NCBI RefSeq assembly: GCF_000473265.1
Contig: NZ_KI421511.1
Span: 310,001-374,000 of the forward strand
Source of the DNA: Amycolatopsis thermoflava N1165
Lineage (GTDB): Bacteria; Actinomycetota; Actinomycetes; Mycobacteriales; Pseudonocardiaceae
Length of the DNA stretch: 64,000 nucleotides
Direction: 5' to 3'
Part shown: piece after piece, positions 16,738 through 25,709 of the stretch
Layout of the letters: each line of letters starts with the position of its first letter
Numbering within the stretch: the stretch's first letter is position 1
The notes under the pieces: generated by a model
The model's database searches: none
What the model saw: only the letters and a program-made list of their open reading frames with translations
Told to the model about the DNA's origin: nothing
Made by a program: the position numbers and the translations under genes

Positions 16738-16982
16738 CGACGCTCTACATCCTCGACGTCCCGGAGAACACGCCGGTCGCGAAGGTCGCCGCGGAGGACC
16801 CGGCGGTGACCGTCGGCCGGATCGGGCCCTACTTCGAGATCAGCGCGGCGGGCGCGATCGTGATCGACCGCCGGGCCACCGGCTGCCGCCACGCGGTCTG
16901 GTACTCCGCCGTCGGCGGGGTCGCCCGCGACAGCCGCATCACCCAGCACGACAAGGACGCGCTGCGGGTGGAGCCGGCGTGA
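16734..16982 (+). CDS. Small uncharacterised protein in the VOC operon
   Basis: This 82-residue product begins MTTLYILDVPENTPVAK and contains DRRATGCRHAVWYSAVGG in the middle. It shows no signal peptide or membrane helix. I do not recognise a family. It overlaps the VOC gene by four bases upstream and the hydrolase gene by four bases downstream, so translation is tightly coupled. It is therefore likely to be a real component, perhaps a small subunit or accessory factor of the same pathway. Confidence 0.65.
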   Translation: MTTLYILDVPENTPVAKVAAEDPAVTVGRIGPYFEISAAGAIVIDRRATGCRHAVWYSAVGGVARDSRITQHDKDALRVEPA

Positions 16983-18226
16983 CGGAAAGCGCTTTCCGGC
17001 TCGGCGCCGGCCGGTACCTGGCCGCGGGGGAGCGGCCGGCCTCGGCCGTCACCACCGTGCACGAGCTGACCACCGCCGACGGCGCCACCGTGCGCGGCGT
17101 GCTGACCACCGTGCCCGGCGCGCGCACCGTGGTGTGCCTCATGCACCCACGCCAGGACGTCACCCACCACCCGCTCGTCCCGTTGCTGCTGCAAGCCGGG
17201 GCCGCGGTGTGGACCCAGCACACCCGCTCGGTCAACAACGACCTGACCCTGGTGCACGAGCAGGCGCTGCTGGACGTCGCCGCGGGTCTGGTCTTCCTGC
17301 GGGAGCGGGACTTCGACTCGATCGTCCTACTGGGACACTCCGGCGGCGGCACGCTCTACACCTTCTACCTCGAGCAGGCCGCGCTCGCACCGGGCGCGCG
17401 CATCGCCACCACCCCCGGCGGTCGCCCCACCCGGCTCGCCGACGCGACCATGCCGCTCGCCGACGGCGCCGTCTTCCTCGCCCCGCACCCCGGGCAGGGC
17501 AGGCTCCTGCTGGCCTGCATCGACCCGTCGGTCGCCGACGAGTCCGACCCGCTGTCCGTCGTGCCCGAACTCGACCCCTTCGACCCCGCCAACGGATTCG
17601 CCGAGCCACCGGCCAGTTCCGCCTACGAGGCGGAGTTCCTGCAGCGGTACCGGGCGGCCCAGCGCGACCGCGTCGCACGCATCGACGCGGTCGCCCGCCA
17701 CCACCTCGCCCGCGCGGCCGAGGCGCGCGCCGCGTTCAAGGCCGGTGGCCGCGCCGTGGACCGCCGCCGCTCGCTGGCGCCCCGGATCATCACCGTCTAC
17801 CGAACCGACGCCGACCCGCGCACCGTCGACCTGTCGCTCGATCCCAGCGAACGCCCGTACGGCTCGCTGTTCGGCAAGCGTCCCGATCTCATCAACTACG
17901 GCCAGGCCGGGTTCGGCAGGCTCACGACCCCGGAAGCGTGGCTGTCGACGTGGTCCGGGATCAGCTCCAACGCCGACTTCGTCCGTTGCGCGCCCGGGGT
18001 GACCGCCCCGACGCTGTTCATCGAGCTCACCGGCGACCAAGCCGCGTTCCCGGCCGATTCGCGCCGGATGATCGGAGCGCTCGGCGCGGCGGACCTCAGC
18101 ACCGCTGTGGTGCGTGGCCTGCACTTCGGCGGCCCCATCGCCGAGGGTGAACCCACGGGCAACGAGCTGGCCGCCGCGGAAATCGCGGGCTGGCTGGGCG
18201 AGCGGTTCGAACTCGCCCGGCCCTGA
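16979..18226 (+). CDS. Alpha/beta-hydrolase family protein
   Basis: The 415-residue protein carries the nucleophile elbow LLGHSGGGTLYTF near residue 120. A candidate acid lies around ELTGDQAAFP, and a late histidine in GLHFGGP completes a plausible triad. A long insert between the elbow and the acid region exceeds the size of simple esterases. The GTG start overlaps the preceding stop. In this operon it may hydrolyse an ester or a ring-cleavage product made by the VOC protein. Substrate and location are unknown; no signal peptide is visible. Confidence 0.75.
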   Translation: MTESAFRLGAGRYLAAGERPASAVTTVHELTTADGATVRGVLTTVPGARTVVCLMHPRQDVTHHPLVPLLLQAGAAVWTQHTRSVNNDLTLVHEQALLDVAAGLVFLRERDFDSIVLLGHSGGGTLYTFYLEQAALAPGARIATTPGGRPTRLADATMPLADGAVFLAPHPGQGRLLLACIDPSVADESDPLSVVPELDPFDPANGFAEPPASSAYEAEFLQRYRAAQRDRVARIDAVARHHLARAAEARAAFKAGGRAVDRRRSLAPRIITVYRTDADPRTVDLSLDPSERPYGSLFGKRPDLINYGQAGFGRLTTPEAWLSTWSGISSNADFVRCAPGVTAPTLFIELTGDQAAFPADSRRMIGALGAADLSTAVVRGLHFGGPIAEGEPTGNELAAAEIAGWLGERFELARP

Positions 18227-18267
18227 CTGCACACTCCTCTTTGGACTGACCGAAAGGTGGCGTCGCC

Positions 18268-19617
18268 ATGTCCTCGCCCGTGTCCCCGTCACCTGCGGAA
18301 CCCGCCCGGACACCGCGCAGCGTGCTGCTGCTCTGCCTCGCGTGCATGACCCTCGAAGGCTATGACGTCGTGGCCTACGGCGCGGCTCTCCCGTTCCTGC
18401 TCGCCGACCGCTCGTGGCAGATCACCGTGGCGCAGGCCGGTGTGCTCGGCACCCTCACCCCGGTCGGCATGCTCGCCGGCGCCGTCGCCGCGGGTCTGCT
18501 GACCGACATCGTCGGCCGCCGCAGGCTCATCCTCGCCAGCGTGACCGTGTTCTCCGCGGCGATGCTGGTGTGCGCCCTCGCTCCCGGTGTCCCCGTGTTC
18601 GCGCTCGGCAGGATCCTGGTGGGACTGGGCGTCGGCGGTGTGCTGCCGTCCATCGCCGCCCTGGTCTACGAATTCTCGCCGTCCCGGCGTCGCAACCTCG
18701 ACACCGCACTGGCTTTCGCCGGCGTCGGCACCGGGGGCGCACTGGCCGCGGTCGTCGCCGCCGTCGTGGTTCCCGCGGCCGGGTTCCGCGCCGAGTTCCT
18801 GATCGGCGGGCTGGGCGCGCTCGTCGTTCTCCCCCTGGCCGTGCGCTACCTGCCCGAGTCGCTGGTCTACCTGCGCGCCACGGGACGCGGCCACGAGCTT
18901 CGCCGCTGGGCCGCGCGCCTGCGCCTCGATCCAGGGCCCGCCGGGCCGGTCGAGGCTGCCGCCGCCGGAGCGGGGACCGGGCGGCTCGCGGTGCTCTTCT
19001 CGCGCCGGTACGCGGTGACCACCGTGCTGTTCTGCCTCACCACGTTCGCGTCGCTGCTGGTGTTGTTCGGGCTGTACACCTGGCTCCCGCAGCTGATGCG
19101 GTCCGCGGGCCACGAGCTGGGGTCCGCTCTGACGTTCCTCGTCGTACTCAACGTCGGCACCGCGGCCGGACCGTTGCTCGTGGGGCGTCTCGCCGACCGC
19201 GGCGGCTCCCAGCGCGCCACCGCGGGTTCGTTCCTGCTCGCGGTCGTCGGCATCTCCGTGCTCAGCCAGCCGATGCCGATCGTGTTCCGCTACGTCGCGG
19301 TCGTGCTGGCCGGGGTCGGCACGGTGGGCACCCAGATCCTGATCAACGTGCTGATCGCCGGCCGGTACCCGGTCCACGTGCGCGCGACCGCGATCGGCGT
19401 CGCGCTGTCGGTGGGCCGGTTCGGGGGAATCCTCGGCCCGCTCTACGGCGGGATGCTGCTCTCCGCTCAGCTGCCCACCGCCTCGCTGTTCTACGCCTTC
19501 GCCGCCCCGGCGCTTCTCGGAGCGGTGCTTGTGACGCTCGTGCCCCGGGCCCGGCGCGCCGACCCGCGGGCTGCGAGCGAGAGTGCGGAACCGGCCGGCC
19601 CCGTGTCCACCCCGTGA
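18268..19617 (+). CDS. MFS transporter, aromatic acid:H+ symporter (AAHS) type
   Basis: This 449-residue protein has about 12 hydrophobic helices. The first, with LEGYDVVAYGAALP, matches the PcaK/BenK-type signature, and TDIVGRRRLI is the MFS loop 2-3 motif. AAHS members import aromatic acids such as 4-hydroxybenzoate or benzoate across the cytoplasmic membrane. It follows the hydrolase gene by about 40 bp and is probably in the same operon, so it would bring in the pathway's substrate. Confidence 0.85.
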   Translation: MSSPVSPSPAEPARTPRSVLLLCLACMTLEGYDVVAYGAALPFLLADRSWQITVAQAGVLGTLTPVGMLAGAVAAGLLTDIVGRRRLILASVTVFSAAMLVCALAPGVPVFALGRILVGLGVGGVLPSIAALVYEFSPSRRRNLDTALAFAGVGTGGALAAVVAAVVVPAAGFRAEFLIGGLGALVVLPLAVRYLPESLVYLRATGRGHELRRWAARLRLDPGPAGPVEAAAAGAGTGRLAVLFSRRYAVTTVLFCLTTFASLLVLFGLYTWLPQLMRSAGHELGSALTFLVVLNVGTAAGPLLVGRLADRGGSQRATAGSFLLAVVGISVLSQPMPIVFRYVAVVLAGVGTVGTQILINVLIAGRYPVHVRATAIGVALSVGRFGGILGPLYGGMLLSAQLPTASLFYAFAAPALLGAVLVTLVPRARRADPRAASESAEPAGPVSTP

Positions 19618-19639
19618 CCGGTTGCGTGTCCGACGAAGA

Positions 19640-19865
19640 TCGAGGCTGGTACTCGGGACGCTGCCGGTGGTCTCGCGGTCGGCGGCATGTGGCACACCGT
19701 GCTGCAGGGCCTGCCCGCCACCGCGGACGCTGTCGGGCGGATCGGCCGGGCGACCTCGGTCGATCCCACGATCGCGCGGACGCATCCGCACTCCACCAAC
19801 ATCACCCGCTCCACAAGGGCTGGGTCGAGTGACACACGCGGTCGGGCCCGCACCCGGCTCCTGAA
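19640..19865 (+). pseudogene. IS5-family transposase remnant
   Basis: One frame reads WHTVLQGLPATADAVGRIG, then SVDPTIARTHPHSTNITRST. This matches the DDE-containing region of IS5/IS427-group transposases, where SVDSTIARAHQH is usual. The sequence before and after does not continue the transposase. It is a short fragment without a start, without detectable terminal repeats, and almost certainly dead. Confidence 0.6.
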
Positions 19866-19904
19866 CCCACCCGGCTCCGGCCGCCCCTACGCAGCGCGGC
19901 GCCG

Positions 19905-20540
19905 TCAGGCGAACAGGCGCGGCAGCAGGTCGCGCGCCCCCGCGCGGAGGTCGTCCAGCGCGGTCTCCGAACCGGCCAGGTGACGCAGCAGCGCCTGCTG
20001 GAACAGCCCGTCGAACAGGGCGTAGGCCTGCGAGGGGGAGCAGGCCGGCTCCATGCCGCCCAGGTCGGCGTAGGCGCAGACGACCCGCCAGATCATGTTC
20101 TGCAGGCTGCCGTCGATCTCCGCGACGTCGTCCCGGAACGCCTCCTCGAACATCGACTGCGTGCGCAGGTCGTACCAGAGCCGGTGCATCAGCGGCGCCT
20201 CGGCGAGCGTGGCCGCCAGCCCGTCCCCGCAGGCGGCGGCGAGGCCGTCGAGGGTGGATGCCTCGGCCAGGAGGTTCTCGTAGCGCTGCACGCACGCCGT
20301 CTTGTAGCGGCGCACGCAGTAGGTGATCAGCTCGATCTTGTCCGCGAAGTAGTAGTGCAGCAGCCCGTGCGAGAACTCGGTGTTGTCGGCGATCGTGCGC
20401 AGGCTCGTCCGGGCGTACCCGAAGTCGGCCAGTGTCGCCAGCGCCGCGTCCGCGAGTTCCCGCCTGCGGTCCTCGAACTTGTCGGCACGGGGTCGCCGCC
20501 GCGCGGCTGCTGAGCTGGTCACGCCCAAGACGATACCCAT
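19905..20540 (-). CDS. TetR-family regulator
   Basis: The 211-residue protein has a TetR DNA-binding domain with YARTSLRTIADNTEF followed by GLLHYYFADK. The C-terminal part contains GLFQQALLRHLAG. The ATG at 20540 is used; a GTG six codons later is equally possible, and an upstream ATG at 20567 is less likely. It is divergent from the acyl-CoA ligase operon. The roughly 140-bp gap contains repeated CCAAG/TTGAC-like sequences that could bind it. Confidence 0.85.
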   Translation of the reverse strand: MGIVLGVTSSAAARRRPRADKFEDRRRELADAALATLADFGYARTSLRTIADNTEFSHGLLHYYFADKIELITYCVRRYKTACVQRYENLLAEASTLDGLAAACGDGLAATLAEAPLMHRLWYDLRTQSMFEEAFRDDVAEIDGSLQNMIWRVVCAYADLGGMEPACSPSQAYALFDGLFQQALLRHLAGSETALDDLRAGARDLLPRLFA

Positions 20541-20679
20541 CGAGCGTTTTCTTAACCAAGCGTCCAAGAAAATCTTGACAACTGTCCAAAGATGAGAAAC
20601 AGTCCTGTCAGGCCGCCGACGCGGGCGGCCGCACTTCCGATCCGGACCTTCTCGCGCCCGGCGACCGACGGAGACAACG

Positions 20680-22212
20680 GTGTCCCTGACCTTCTACCTG
20701 GACAAAGGCGCTTCCCTCGACCCGGACGCACCCTGCCTCACGCTCGACGGGAAGTCCCTGACCTACGGCGAGGTCGCCGGCCTGTCACACGCCGTCGCCA
20801 GGGCGCTGCGCCGCTCGGGCGTCGCGCCGGGGGACAAGGTCGGCATCCTCTCGGCCAACGATCCGACTGCCTTCGCCTGCGTGTTCGGCATCGCGCGGGC
20901 CGGTGCGGTGTGGTGCCCGATCAACCCGCGCAACGCGGCGGCGGAGAACGCGGAACTGCTCGACCTGTTCGACTGCTCGGCGCTGATCTACCAGCCGGCG
21001 TTCGACGACCTGGTCGCCGCGATCGCGCCCAACCTGCCGAAGCTGACCACGCTCGTCCGGCTGGGCGACGGCGACGACCTCGCCGCGGGCTTCGACGGCT
21101 GGCTCGACGCCGCCCGCGACGACCCGTCAGCCGAGGCGGCGCCGCCCGGCGACGTCGTGGCGCTGGTCGGCACCGGCGGCACCACGGGCCGCCCCAAAGG
21201 CGTGATGCTCACCGACCGCAACCTGGAGGCGATGTCGGCGATCACGCTGATGAGCTACCCGTTCCACGGCCGCCCGGTGTACCTGGCGCTGGCGCCCCTG
21301 ACCCACGCGGCCGGCGTCCTGTGTTTCCCGGTGCTGGCGCTCGGCGGCGAAGTCGTGATCATGGCCAAGCCCGACGTCGGCCGGTTCCTCGAACTCATCG
21401 AGCGGCATCGCGTCACCCACACGTTCCTGCCCCCCACGGTGATCTACATGGTCCTCGGCCACCCGGCGCTCGACGGGACTGACCTGTCGTCGCTGCAGTG
21501 CTTCTGGTACGGCGCGGCGCCGATGTCCGCGGCCCGGCTCGCCGAGGCCCTCGACCGCATCGGGCCGATGGCGCAGCTGTTCGGCCAGTCCGAGGCCCCG
21601 ATGATGATCTCGACGATGTCGCCTGCCGAGCACCGCAACGCCGACGGCACGATCAACACCGCCCGGCTGTCCTCCGCCGGCAAGCCGTCTCCGCTGGTCA
21701 CCGTCGCCATCCTCGACCAGCACGGCAAGCCCGTGCCGCGCGGCGAGCGGGGCGAGATCTGCGTGCGCGGCTCCCTGGTGATGGCCGGCTACTACCGCAA
21801 CCCGGACGCGACCGCGGAGGTCTCCGCGCACGGCTGGCACCACACCGGCGACATCGGGTACCTCGACGCGGACGGCTACCTGCACATCGTCGACCGCGCC
21901 AAGGACATGGTCATCACCGGCGGCTTCAACGTCTACTCCGCCGAGGTCGAGCAGGCACTGATGGCCCACGACGCCGTGCGCGACTGCGCCGTGGTCGGCC
22001 TGCCCGACGAGAAGTGGGGCGAACGGGTCACCGCGGTGGTCCAGCTCCAGCCCGGCGCCGGGATCGACCTCGACGACCTGACCGCGTTCGTCAAAGCGCG
22101 CATCGGCGGCCTCAAGGCGCCCAAGCAGATCGAGATCTGGCCTGATCTGCCCCGCTCAACCGTCGGCAAGGTCCTCAAGACCGAGATCCGTTCCCGGCTC
22201 AGCACCCGCTGA
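20680..22212 (+). CDS. AMP-dependent acyl-CoA synthetase (FadD-like)
   Basis: This 510-residue ligase shows the P-loop VGTGGTTGRPKGVMLT, the GQSEAPMM segment, the YRT-equivalent HHTGDIGYLDADGY, and the C-terminal lysine motif PRSTVGKVLK. It should activate a carboxylic acid to its CoA thioester through an adenylate. The GTG at 20680 follows a GGAGA site. It leads an operon with an F420-type oxidoreductase and an SDR, under the divergent TetR. The acid may be steroid-side-chain, fatty or aromatic; the sequence does not decide. Confidence 0.85.
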   Translation: MSLTFYLDKGASLDPDAPCLTLDGKSLTYGEVAGLSHAVARALRRSGVAPGDKVGILSANDPTAFACVFGIARAGAVWCPINPRNAAAENAELLDLFDCSALIYQPAFDDLVAAIAPNLPKLTTLVRLGDGDDLAAGFDGWLDAARDDPSAEAAPPGDVVALVGTGGTTGRPKGVMLTDRNLEAMSAITLMSYPFHGRPVYLALAPLTHAAGVLCFPVLALGGEVVIMAKPDVGRFLELIERHRVTHTFLPPTVIYMVLGHPALDGTDLSSLQCFWYGAAPMSAARLAEALDRIGPMAQLFGQSEAPMMISTMSPAEHRNADGTINTARLSSAGKPSPLVTVAILDQHGKPVPRGERGEICVRGSLVMAGYYRNPDATAEVSAHGWHHTGDIGYLDADGYLHIVDRAKDMVITGGFNVYSAEVEQALMAHDAVRDCAVVGLPDEKWGERVTAVVQLQPGAGIDLDDLTAFVKARIGGLKAPKQIEIWPDLPRSTVGKVLKTEIRSRLSTR

Positions 22213-22250
22213 GGCGCCACCCGTTCACGTCGCCGCAAGGAGGCCGCACC

Positions 22251-23243
22251 GTGAAGCTCGCCCTGTACCTGCCCAACTTCCGCGAAAAGGTGACCGTCGG
22301 AGAACTCGAGGACCTCACCGCCCTCGCCGAGGACCTCGACTTCGACTCCGTCTGGACGCTGGACCGGATCGTCGTGCCCGAGTCGTCGGACCGGCAGGAG
22401 CTGCAGTACGCCTTCGGCATGATCGAAGGCTTCCCCAAGGGCCTGCCGGTGTCCTCGCGGGGCCAGTGGTTCCAGGGCATGCCGCTGATCCCGTGGCTCG
22501 CCGCGAAGACGTCCAAGGTTCGCATCGGCATGAGCGTCATCGACACGCCCTACCGTGCGCCGGGTGTGCTCGCCGCGGAACTGGGCACCATCGACCACCT
22601 CTCGGGCGGCAGGCTCAACGTCGCGCTCGGCGCGGGCTGGATGCCCGAGGAGTTCGCCGCGTCCAGCGCCTCGCACATCTTCCCCAAGCGCAACAAGCAT
22701 GTGCGCGAAACGATCGAGGTGATCCAGGGCATCTGGAACAACGAGGTCTTCGATTACCACGGCGAGTTCGCCGACTTCGAGCCGTGCGGGTTCGGGGCCA
22801 AGCCGCTGCAGCAGCCGCACCCGCCGATCTTCTTCAGCGGCCTGAAGGACCCCAAGCGCGCCGCGAACCGGGTCGCCACGTACGGCCTCGCCGGCTGGAT
22901 CGGCATCCAGGACTCGCCCGAGGACATCCAGCGGTGGCGCGGCGAGATCCAGCGCGAGCTGGACGAACTCGACACCGCCCGCTCGATCGACGACCTCGAG
23001 ATCAGCAGCATGATCTGGTTCGTCATCACCGACCAGGACATGGACCAGACCCCGATGGGCAAGGGCACCAACCTCCTGGCGGGCTCCGCCACACAGATCA
23101 CCGACATGCTCAAGCGCTACCGGGAGGCCGGCCTGACGATGCCGATGCTGTGGCCGCCGTTCGCCGACGTGCCGGTCGCGAAGACGCTGGACGACCTCAA
23201 GCGCCTCAAGGAGGAGATCATGCCGAAGGTCGAGGCCATGTAG
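22251..23243 (+). CDS. LLM-class F420-dependent oxidoreductase
   Basis: The 330-residue protein has the luciferase-like TIM-barrel pattern: KLALYLPNF at the start, RIGMSVIDTPYRAPGVLA, then LSGGRLNVALGAGWMPEEF. These are typical of actinobacterial F420-dependent enzymes. It would transfer hydride to or from a substrate using F420. AAGGAGG stands just before the ATG at 22251. It is the second gene of the ligase - LLM - SDR operon, and its substrate is probably the CoA ester or a derivative. Confidence 0.8.
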   Translation: MKLALYLPNFREKVTVGELEDLTALAEDLDFDSVWTLDRIVVPESSDRQELQYAFGMIEGFPKGLPVSSRGQWFQGMPLIPWLAAKTSKVRIGMSVIDTPYRAPGVLAAELGTIDHLSGGRLNVALGAGWMPEEFAASSASHIFPKRNKHVRETIEVIQGIWNNEVFDYHGEFADFEPCGFGAKPLQQPHPPIFFSGLKDPKRAANRVATYGLAGWIGIQDSPEDIQRWRGEIQRELDELDTARSIDDLEISSMIWFVITDQDMDQTPMGKGTNLLAGSATQITDMLKRYREAGLTMPMLWPPFADVPVAKTLDDLKRLKEEIMPKVEAM

Positions 23244-23294
23244 CGATCGTGAACGACCGAGATCCCATCCCACAACGAAGTGAGAGGTACACAG

Positions 23295-24050
23295 ATGTCC
23301 GAACTGGACGGTAAGCGGGTCTTCGTCACCGGATCCGGTGCCGGGATCGGCAAGGCGATCGCGAAACTGTTCACCGACCGCGGCGCGCGTGTCGTGGTCA
23401 GCGACATCGACGCCGACGCGGCGAAACGGGCCGCCGACGAGATCGGCGCCGCGGGCGTGGCGAACTGCGACGTCACCGATGAAGCCCAGGTCCAGGCCGC
23501 GGTGCAGCAGGCGGCCGACCTGCTCGGTGGCCTCGACGTCCTGGTGAACAACGCAGGCATCGAGATCTCCTCGCCGCTGCTGCAGCAGTCGACGGAGAGT
23601 TTCGACCGGATCTATGCGGTCAACGTGCGTGGCCCGTTCGTCGCGATGAAGGCGGCGACGCCGCACCTGGTGGCGTCGAAGGGGAACGTCGTCAACATCG
23701 CCTCGATCGCCGGCATCGGCGGCAGCCCGCTGCTCGGCTCCTACTGTGCGACCAAGGCGGCGCTGATCCAGCTGACCCGGGTCGCGGCGGTGGAGATGCG
23801 GCCTGCGGGCGTGCGGGTCAACGCGGTCTGCCCGGGCTTCGCCGATACCGCGATGGTGGAGCGCCTGGTGCCGGACTTCGAGGCGGCGACCCAGATCCCC
23901 TTCGGCGACCTGGTGGCGATGAAGCAGGGCAGGCTCGGCACCCCCGAGGACATCGCGGAGGTGGCCGCGTTCCTCGCCTCCGACCGGGCCACGTGGATCA
24001 CCGGAAGCCACTACGTCCTCGACGGCGGCCTCACAGCGTCGCTCGTCTGA
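23295..24050 (+). CDS. Short-chain dehydrogenase/reductase
   Basis: This 251-residue SDR has the NAD motif VTGSGAGIGKAIAKLF, NNAGIEISS, a catalytic serine in NIASIAGIGG, and the YCATK active-site pair. It ends with the usual ITGSHYVLDGG. It should oxidise or reduce a hydroxyl/keto group with NAD(P). The ATG at 23295 is preceded by GAGAGG; an earlier in-frame start adds only five residues. It closes the acyl-CoA ligase operon, and a strong hairpin follows. Confidence 0.85.
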   Translation: MSELDGKRVFVTGSGAGIGKAIAKLFTDRGARVVVSDIDADAAKRAADEIGAAGVANCDVTDEAQVQAAVQQAADLLGGLDVLVNNAGIEISSPLLQQSTESFDRIYAVNVRGPFVAMKAATPHLVASKGNVVNIASIAGIGGSPLLGSYCATKAALIQLTRVAAVEMRPAGVRVNAVCPGFADTAMVERLVPDFEAATQIPFGDLVAMKQGRLGTPEDIAEVAAFLASDRATWITGSHYVLDGGLTASLV

Positions 24051-24058
24051 GGCGACTC

Positions 24059-24089
24059 GGCCGGCGGGCCCTCGGGGGGCCCGCCGGCC
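24059..24089 (+). terminator. Strong GC hairpin after the SDR gene
   Basis: GGCCGGCGGGCC and GGCCCGCCGGCC pair perfectly (12 bp) around a 7-nt loop, nine bases after the stop codon. Confidence 0.65.
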
Positions 24090-24144
24090 GCTCCCGCCCC
24101 CGTCGCCTGGACGTGGTAAGCAGTCTCCGCAGCGGCGGTCGTGC

Positions 24145-24177
24145 CGGAGTGGCCGTTGACCTGTTCCGGCCACTCCG
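24145..24177 (+). promoter_or_regulatory. 11-bp inverted repeat upstream of the SUKH gene
   Basis: CGGAGTGGCCG and CGGCCACTCCG pair exactly, with an 11-nt loop that contains TTGACC. It lies about 30 bases before the proposed TTG start and could be an operator or an attenuating hairpin. No function can be assigned. Confidence 0.35.
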
Positions 24178-24205
24178 ACCGCTCGGGAGAAGCAAGGGAA
24201 GGACG

Positions 24206-25324
24206 TTGACGGACTGTGTAGGCGCGTTGGCCCGGGCGGTCAGGGTTGAGACCTCCGAGCCTCAGGGCTATGACTGGGACGCAGTCGAGGCGTCATTGGG
24301 CGTCCGGTTGCCATCAGATTACAAGAAAATCGCCGATCTCTTTCCGGTGGGTTTGTTCCAGGGTTCGGTGCACGTCATTCGTCCCGGCGATCACAGATCT
24401 CCCCGAGACGAGTACCCGGGCTACTACCTCCAGCGGCTCGAAACGATGCGCGAGTGGAGGGCGCGGGAGCCTCGGCGCTTCCCGTTCCCCATTTATCCGG
24501 AGCCCGGCGGTCTGCTTCCGTGGGGGCGCACGAGACAGCACGGGTTGCTGTTCTGGCTCACCGAAGGCGATTGTGAGCGATGGCCGACCGTGGTGTGTTC
24601 TCCTCAGTTCGAGCGCTGGGGGAGATCCTCGGGTACGGCCTGTGAGTTTCTGTCCAAGCTGGTCGCGGGTGAGATCAACGGTTCGCCGCTGGGGATGAAA
24701 ATCGCGCCCGGTGCGCCCGTGCTGCGAATTCCCCAGGGAAATTCGAGTGGTCTGCCACGCGGCAGGGGTTACTGGAATGCGGGACCGAATTCTTGGGGGA
24801 CGCCGCCGCGGGTGAAGGGTGACTACCCGGCGTTGCAGCGGCTCCTGGGCTCAGGAAAAGAGGAGCCGGACCCGGTTGACTGGGCGGCCGTTCACGACGA
24901 ACTGGGGTTGCGTCTCCCGGAAGACTACCGGCTGTTCGTCCGGGACCATGGAGCCGGCTCGTTCCTCGATGTGCGTATAGCCGTACCTCATTCGCCCGCT
25001 CTTGACCTTTTCGACCTGCTGAGGCGTACCAGCGAAGGGGTGCGCGGCGCTGTCGCGCGTGACGTGCTTCCACCTGTCCATCCCGCGGAAGCGGGGGTTG
25101 TCGCCTGGGGTGAAACGGCCGATGGCTGGACGTGCTGCTGGGTCCCGATCGGAGAGCCGGATGCCTGGGGTATCGGCTTCTTCGCTCCGGGGTATCGCCA
25201 CTTCGGCTACAACCTCCACCTCTCTTTTTCGTCATTCTTGGTCCGGTACACAGAGCAGCGCCGATCGCTGTTGCTCGGACGCCCGGCTCCGGTTGTTCGC
25301 CGCCCATTCTTCAGCCCGGCTTGA
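24206..25324 (+). CDS. Double SUKH (SMI1/KNR4) domain immunity-like protein
   Basis: The 372-residue protein contains two SUKH-like units. The first includes SLGVRLPSDYKKIADLFP and a GLLPWGRT strand. The second includes ELGLRLPEDYRLFVRDHG and GVVAWGETADGWTCCW. SUKH proteins are usually immunity proteins for nuclease or deaminase toxins. The start is taken as TTG at 24206, because AAGGGAAGGA lies just upstream. Codon usage is less GC-biased than in neighbours, with codons such as TTT and GAT. No toxin gene is adjacent, so it looks like an orphan immunity gene acquired by transfer. Confidence 0.7.
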   Translation: MTDCVGALARAVRVETSEPQGYDWDAVEASLGVRLPSDYKKIADLFPVGLFQGSVHVIRPGDHRSPRDEYPGYYLQRLETMREWRAREPRRFPFPIYPEPGGLLPWGRTRQHGLLFWLTEGDCERWPTVVCSPQFERWGRSSGTACEFLSKLVAGEINGSPLGMKIAPGAPVLRIPQGNSSGLPRGRGYWNAGPNSWGTPPRVKGDYPALQRLLGSGKEEPDPVDWAAVHDELGLRLPEDYRLFVRDHGAGSFLDVRIAVPHSPALDLFDLLRRTSEGVRGAVARDVLPPVHPAEAGVVAWGETADGWTCCWVPIGEPDAWGIGFFAPGYRHFGYNLHLSFSSFLVRYTEQRRSLLLGRPAPVVRRPFFSPA

Positions 25325-25326
25325 GT

Positions 25327-25706
25327 TCACCGCTCGCGCCAAGCGAGCGGGGACAGGGAGATGCCCGCTTCGGTGACTCGCCGGGCAGTCGCGGTCGTCA
25401 GGCCTGCCAGGGCGCTCTCGATCCAGCCCTGGACCCGTTGGACGCCGGTCTCCCGGTACTCCACAGCCTGGAGCAGCATTTCCAGCTTGTCCGCGTCGCG
25501 GGCACAGCGGGCTGGGCGGTGTGGGGCTGGTCCCCGGTGCGGGTTTCCTGCGAGTCGTGCCAGATGGCGAGGCAGGCGGCGCGCGCCGATGCCTTCCTCG
25601 GCGGCCAGGAGCCCGGCCAACCGAGCGACGCGTGCCACCAGCCCGAGCGGCGGATCCGCTTCAGCATTCCCAGCTCGTAACCAAGACCGGCGATCGTCTC
25701 GGACAC
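25327..25706 (-). pseudogene. Frameshifted HD-domain nucleotidase-like gene
   Basis: From a GTG at 25706 the reading begins VSETIAGLGYELGMLKR and IRRSGWWHA, then changes frame. Later fragments include CLAIWHDSQETRTGD in one frame and DADKLEMLLQAVEYRETGVQ, LAGLTTATARRV and SPLAWR in another. Together they match HD-domain 5'-nucleotidase-like proteins. The usual segment carrying the first HD histidine and a block between TGD and DADK are missing. At least two frameshifts and a deletion make it inactive. Confidence 0.7.
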
Positions 25707-25709
25707 CCC

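Noticed and set aside
18289-20589. A 766-codon minus-strand frame across the AAHS transporter and TetR genes
   Set aside because: It is antisense to a textbook transporter, and the real TetR gene is in another frame.
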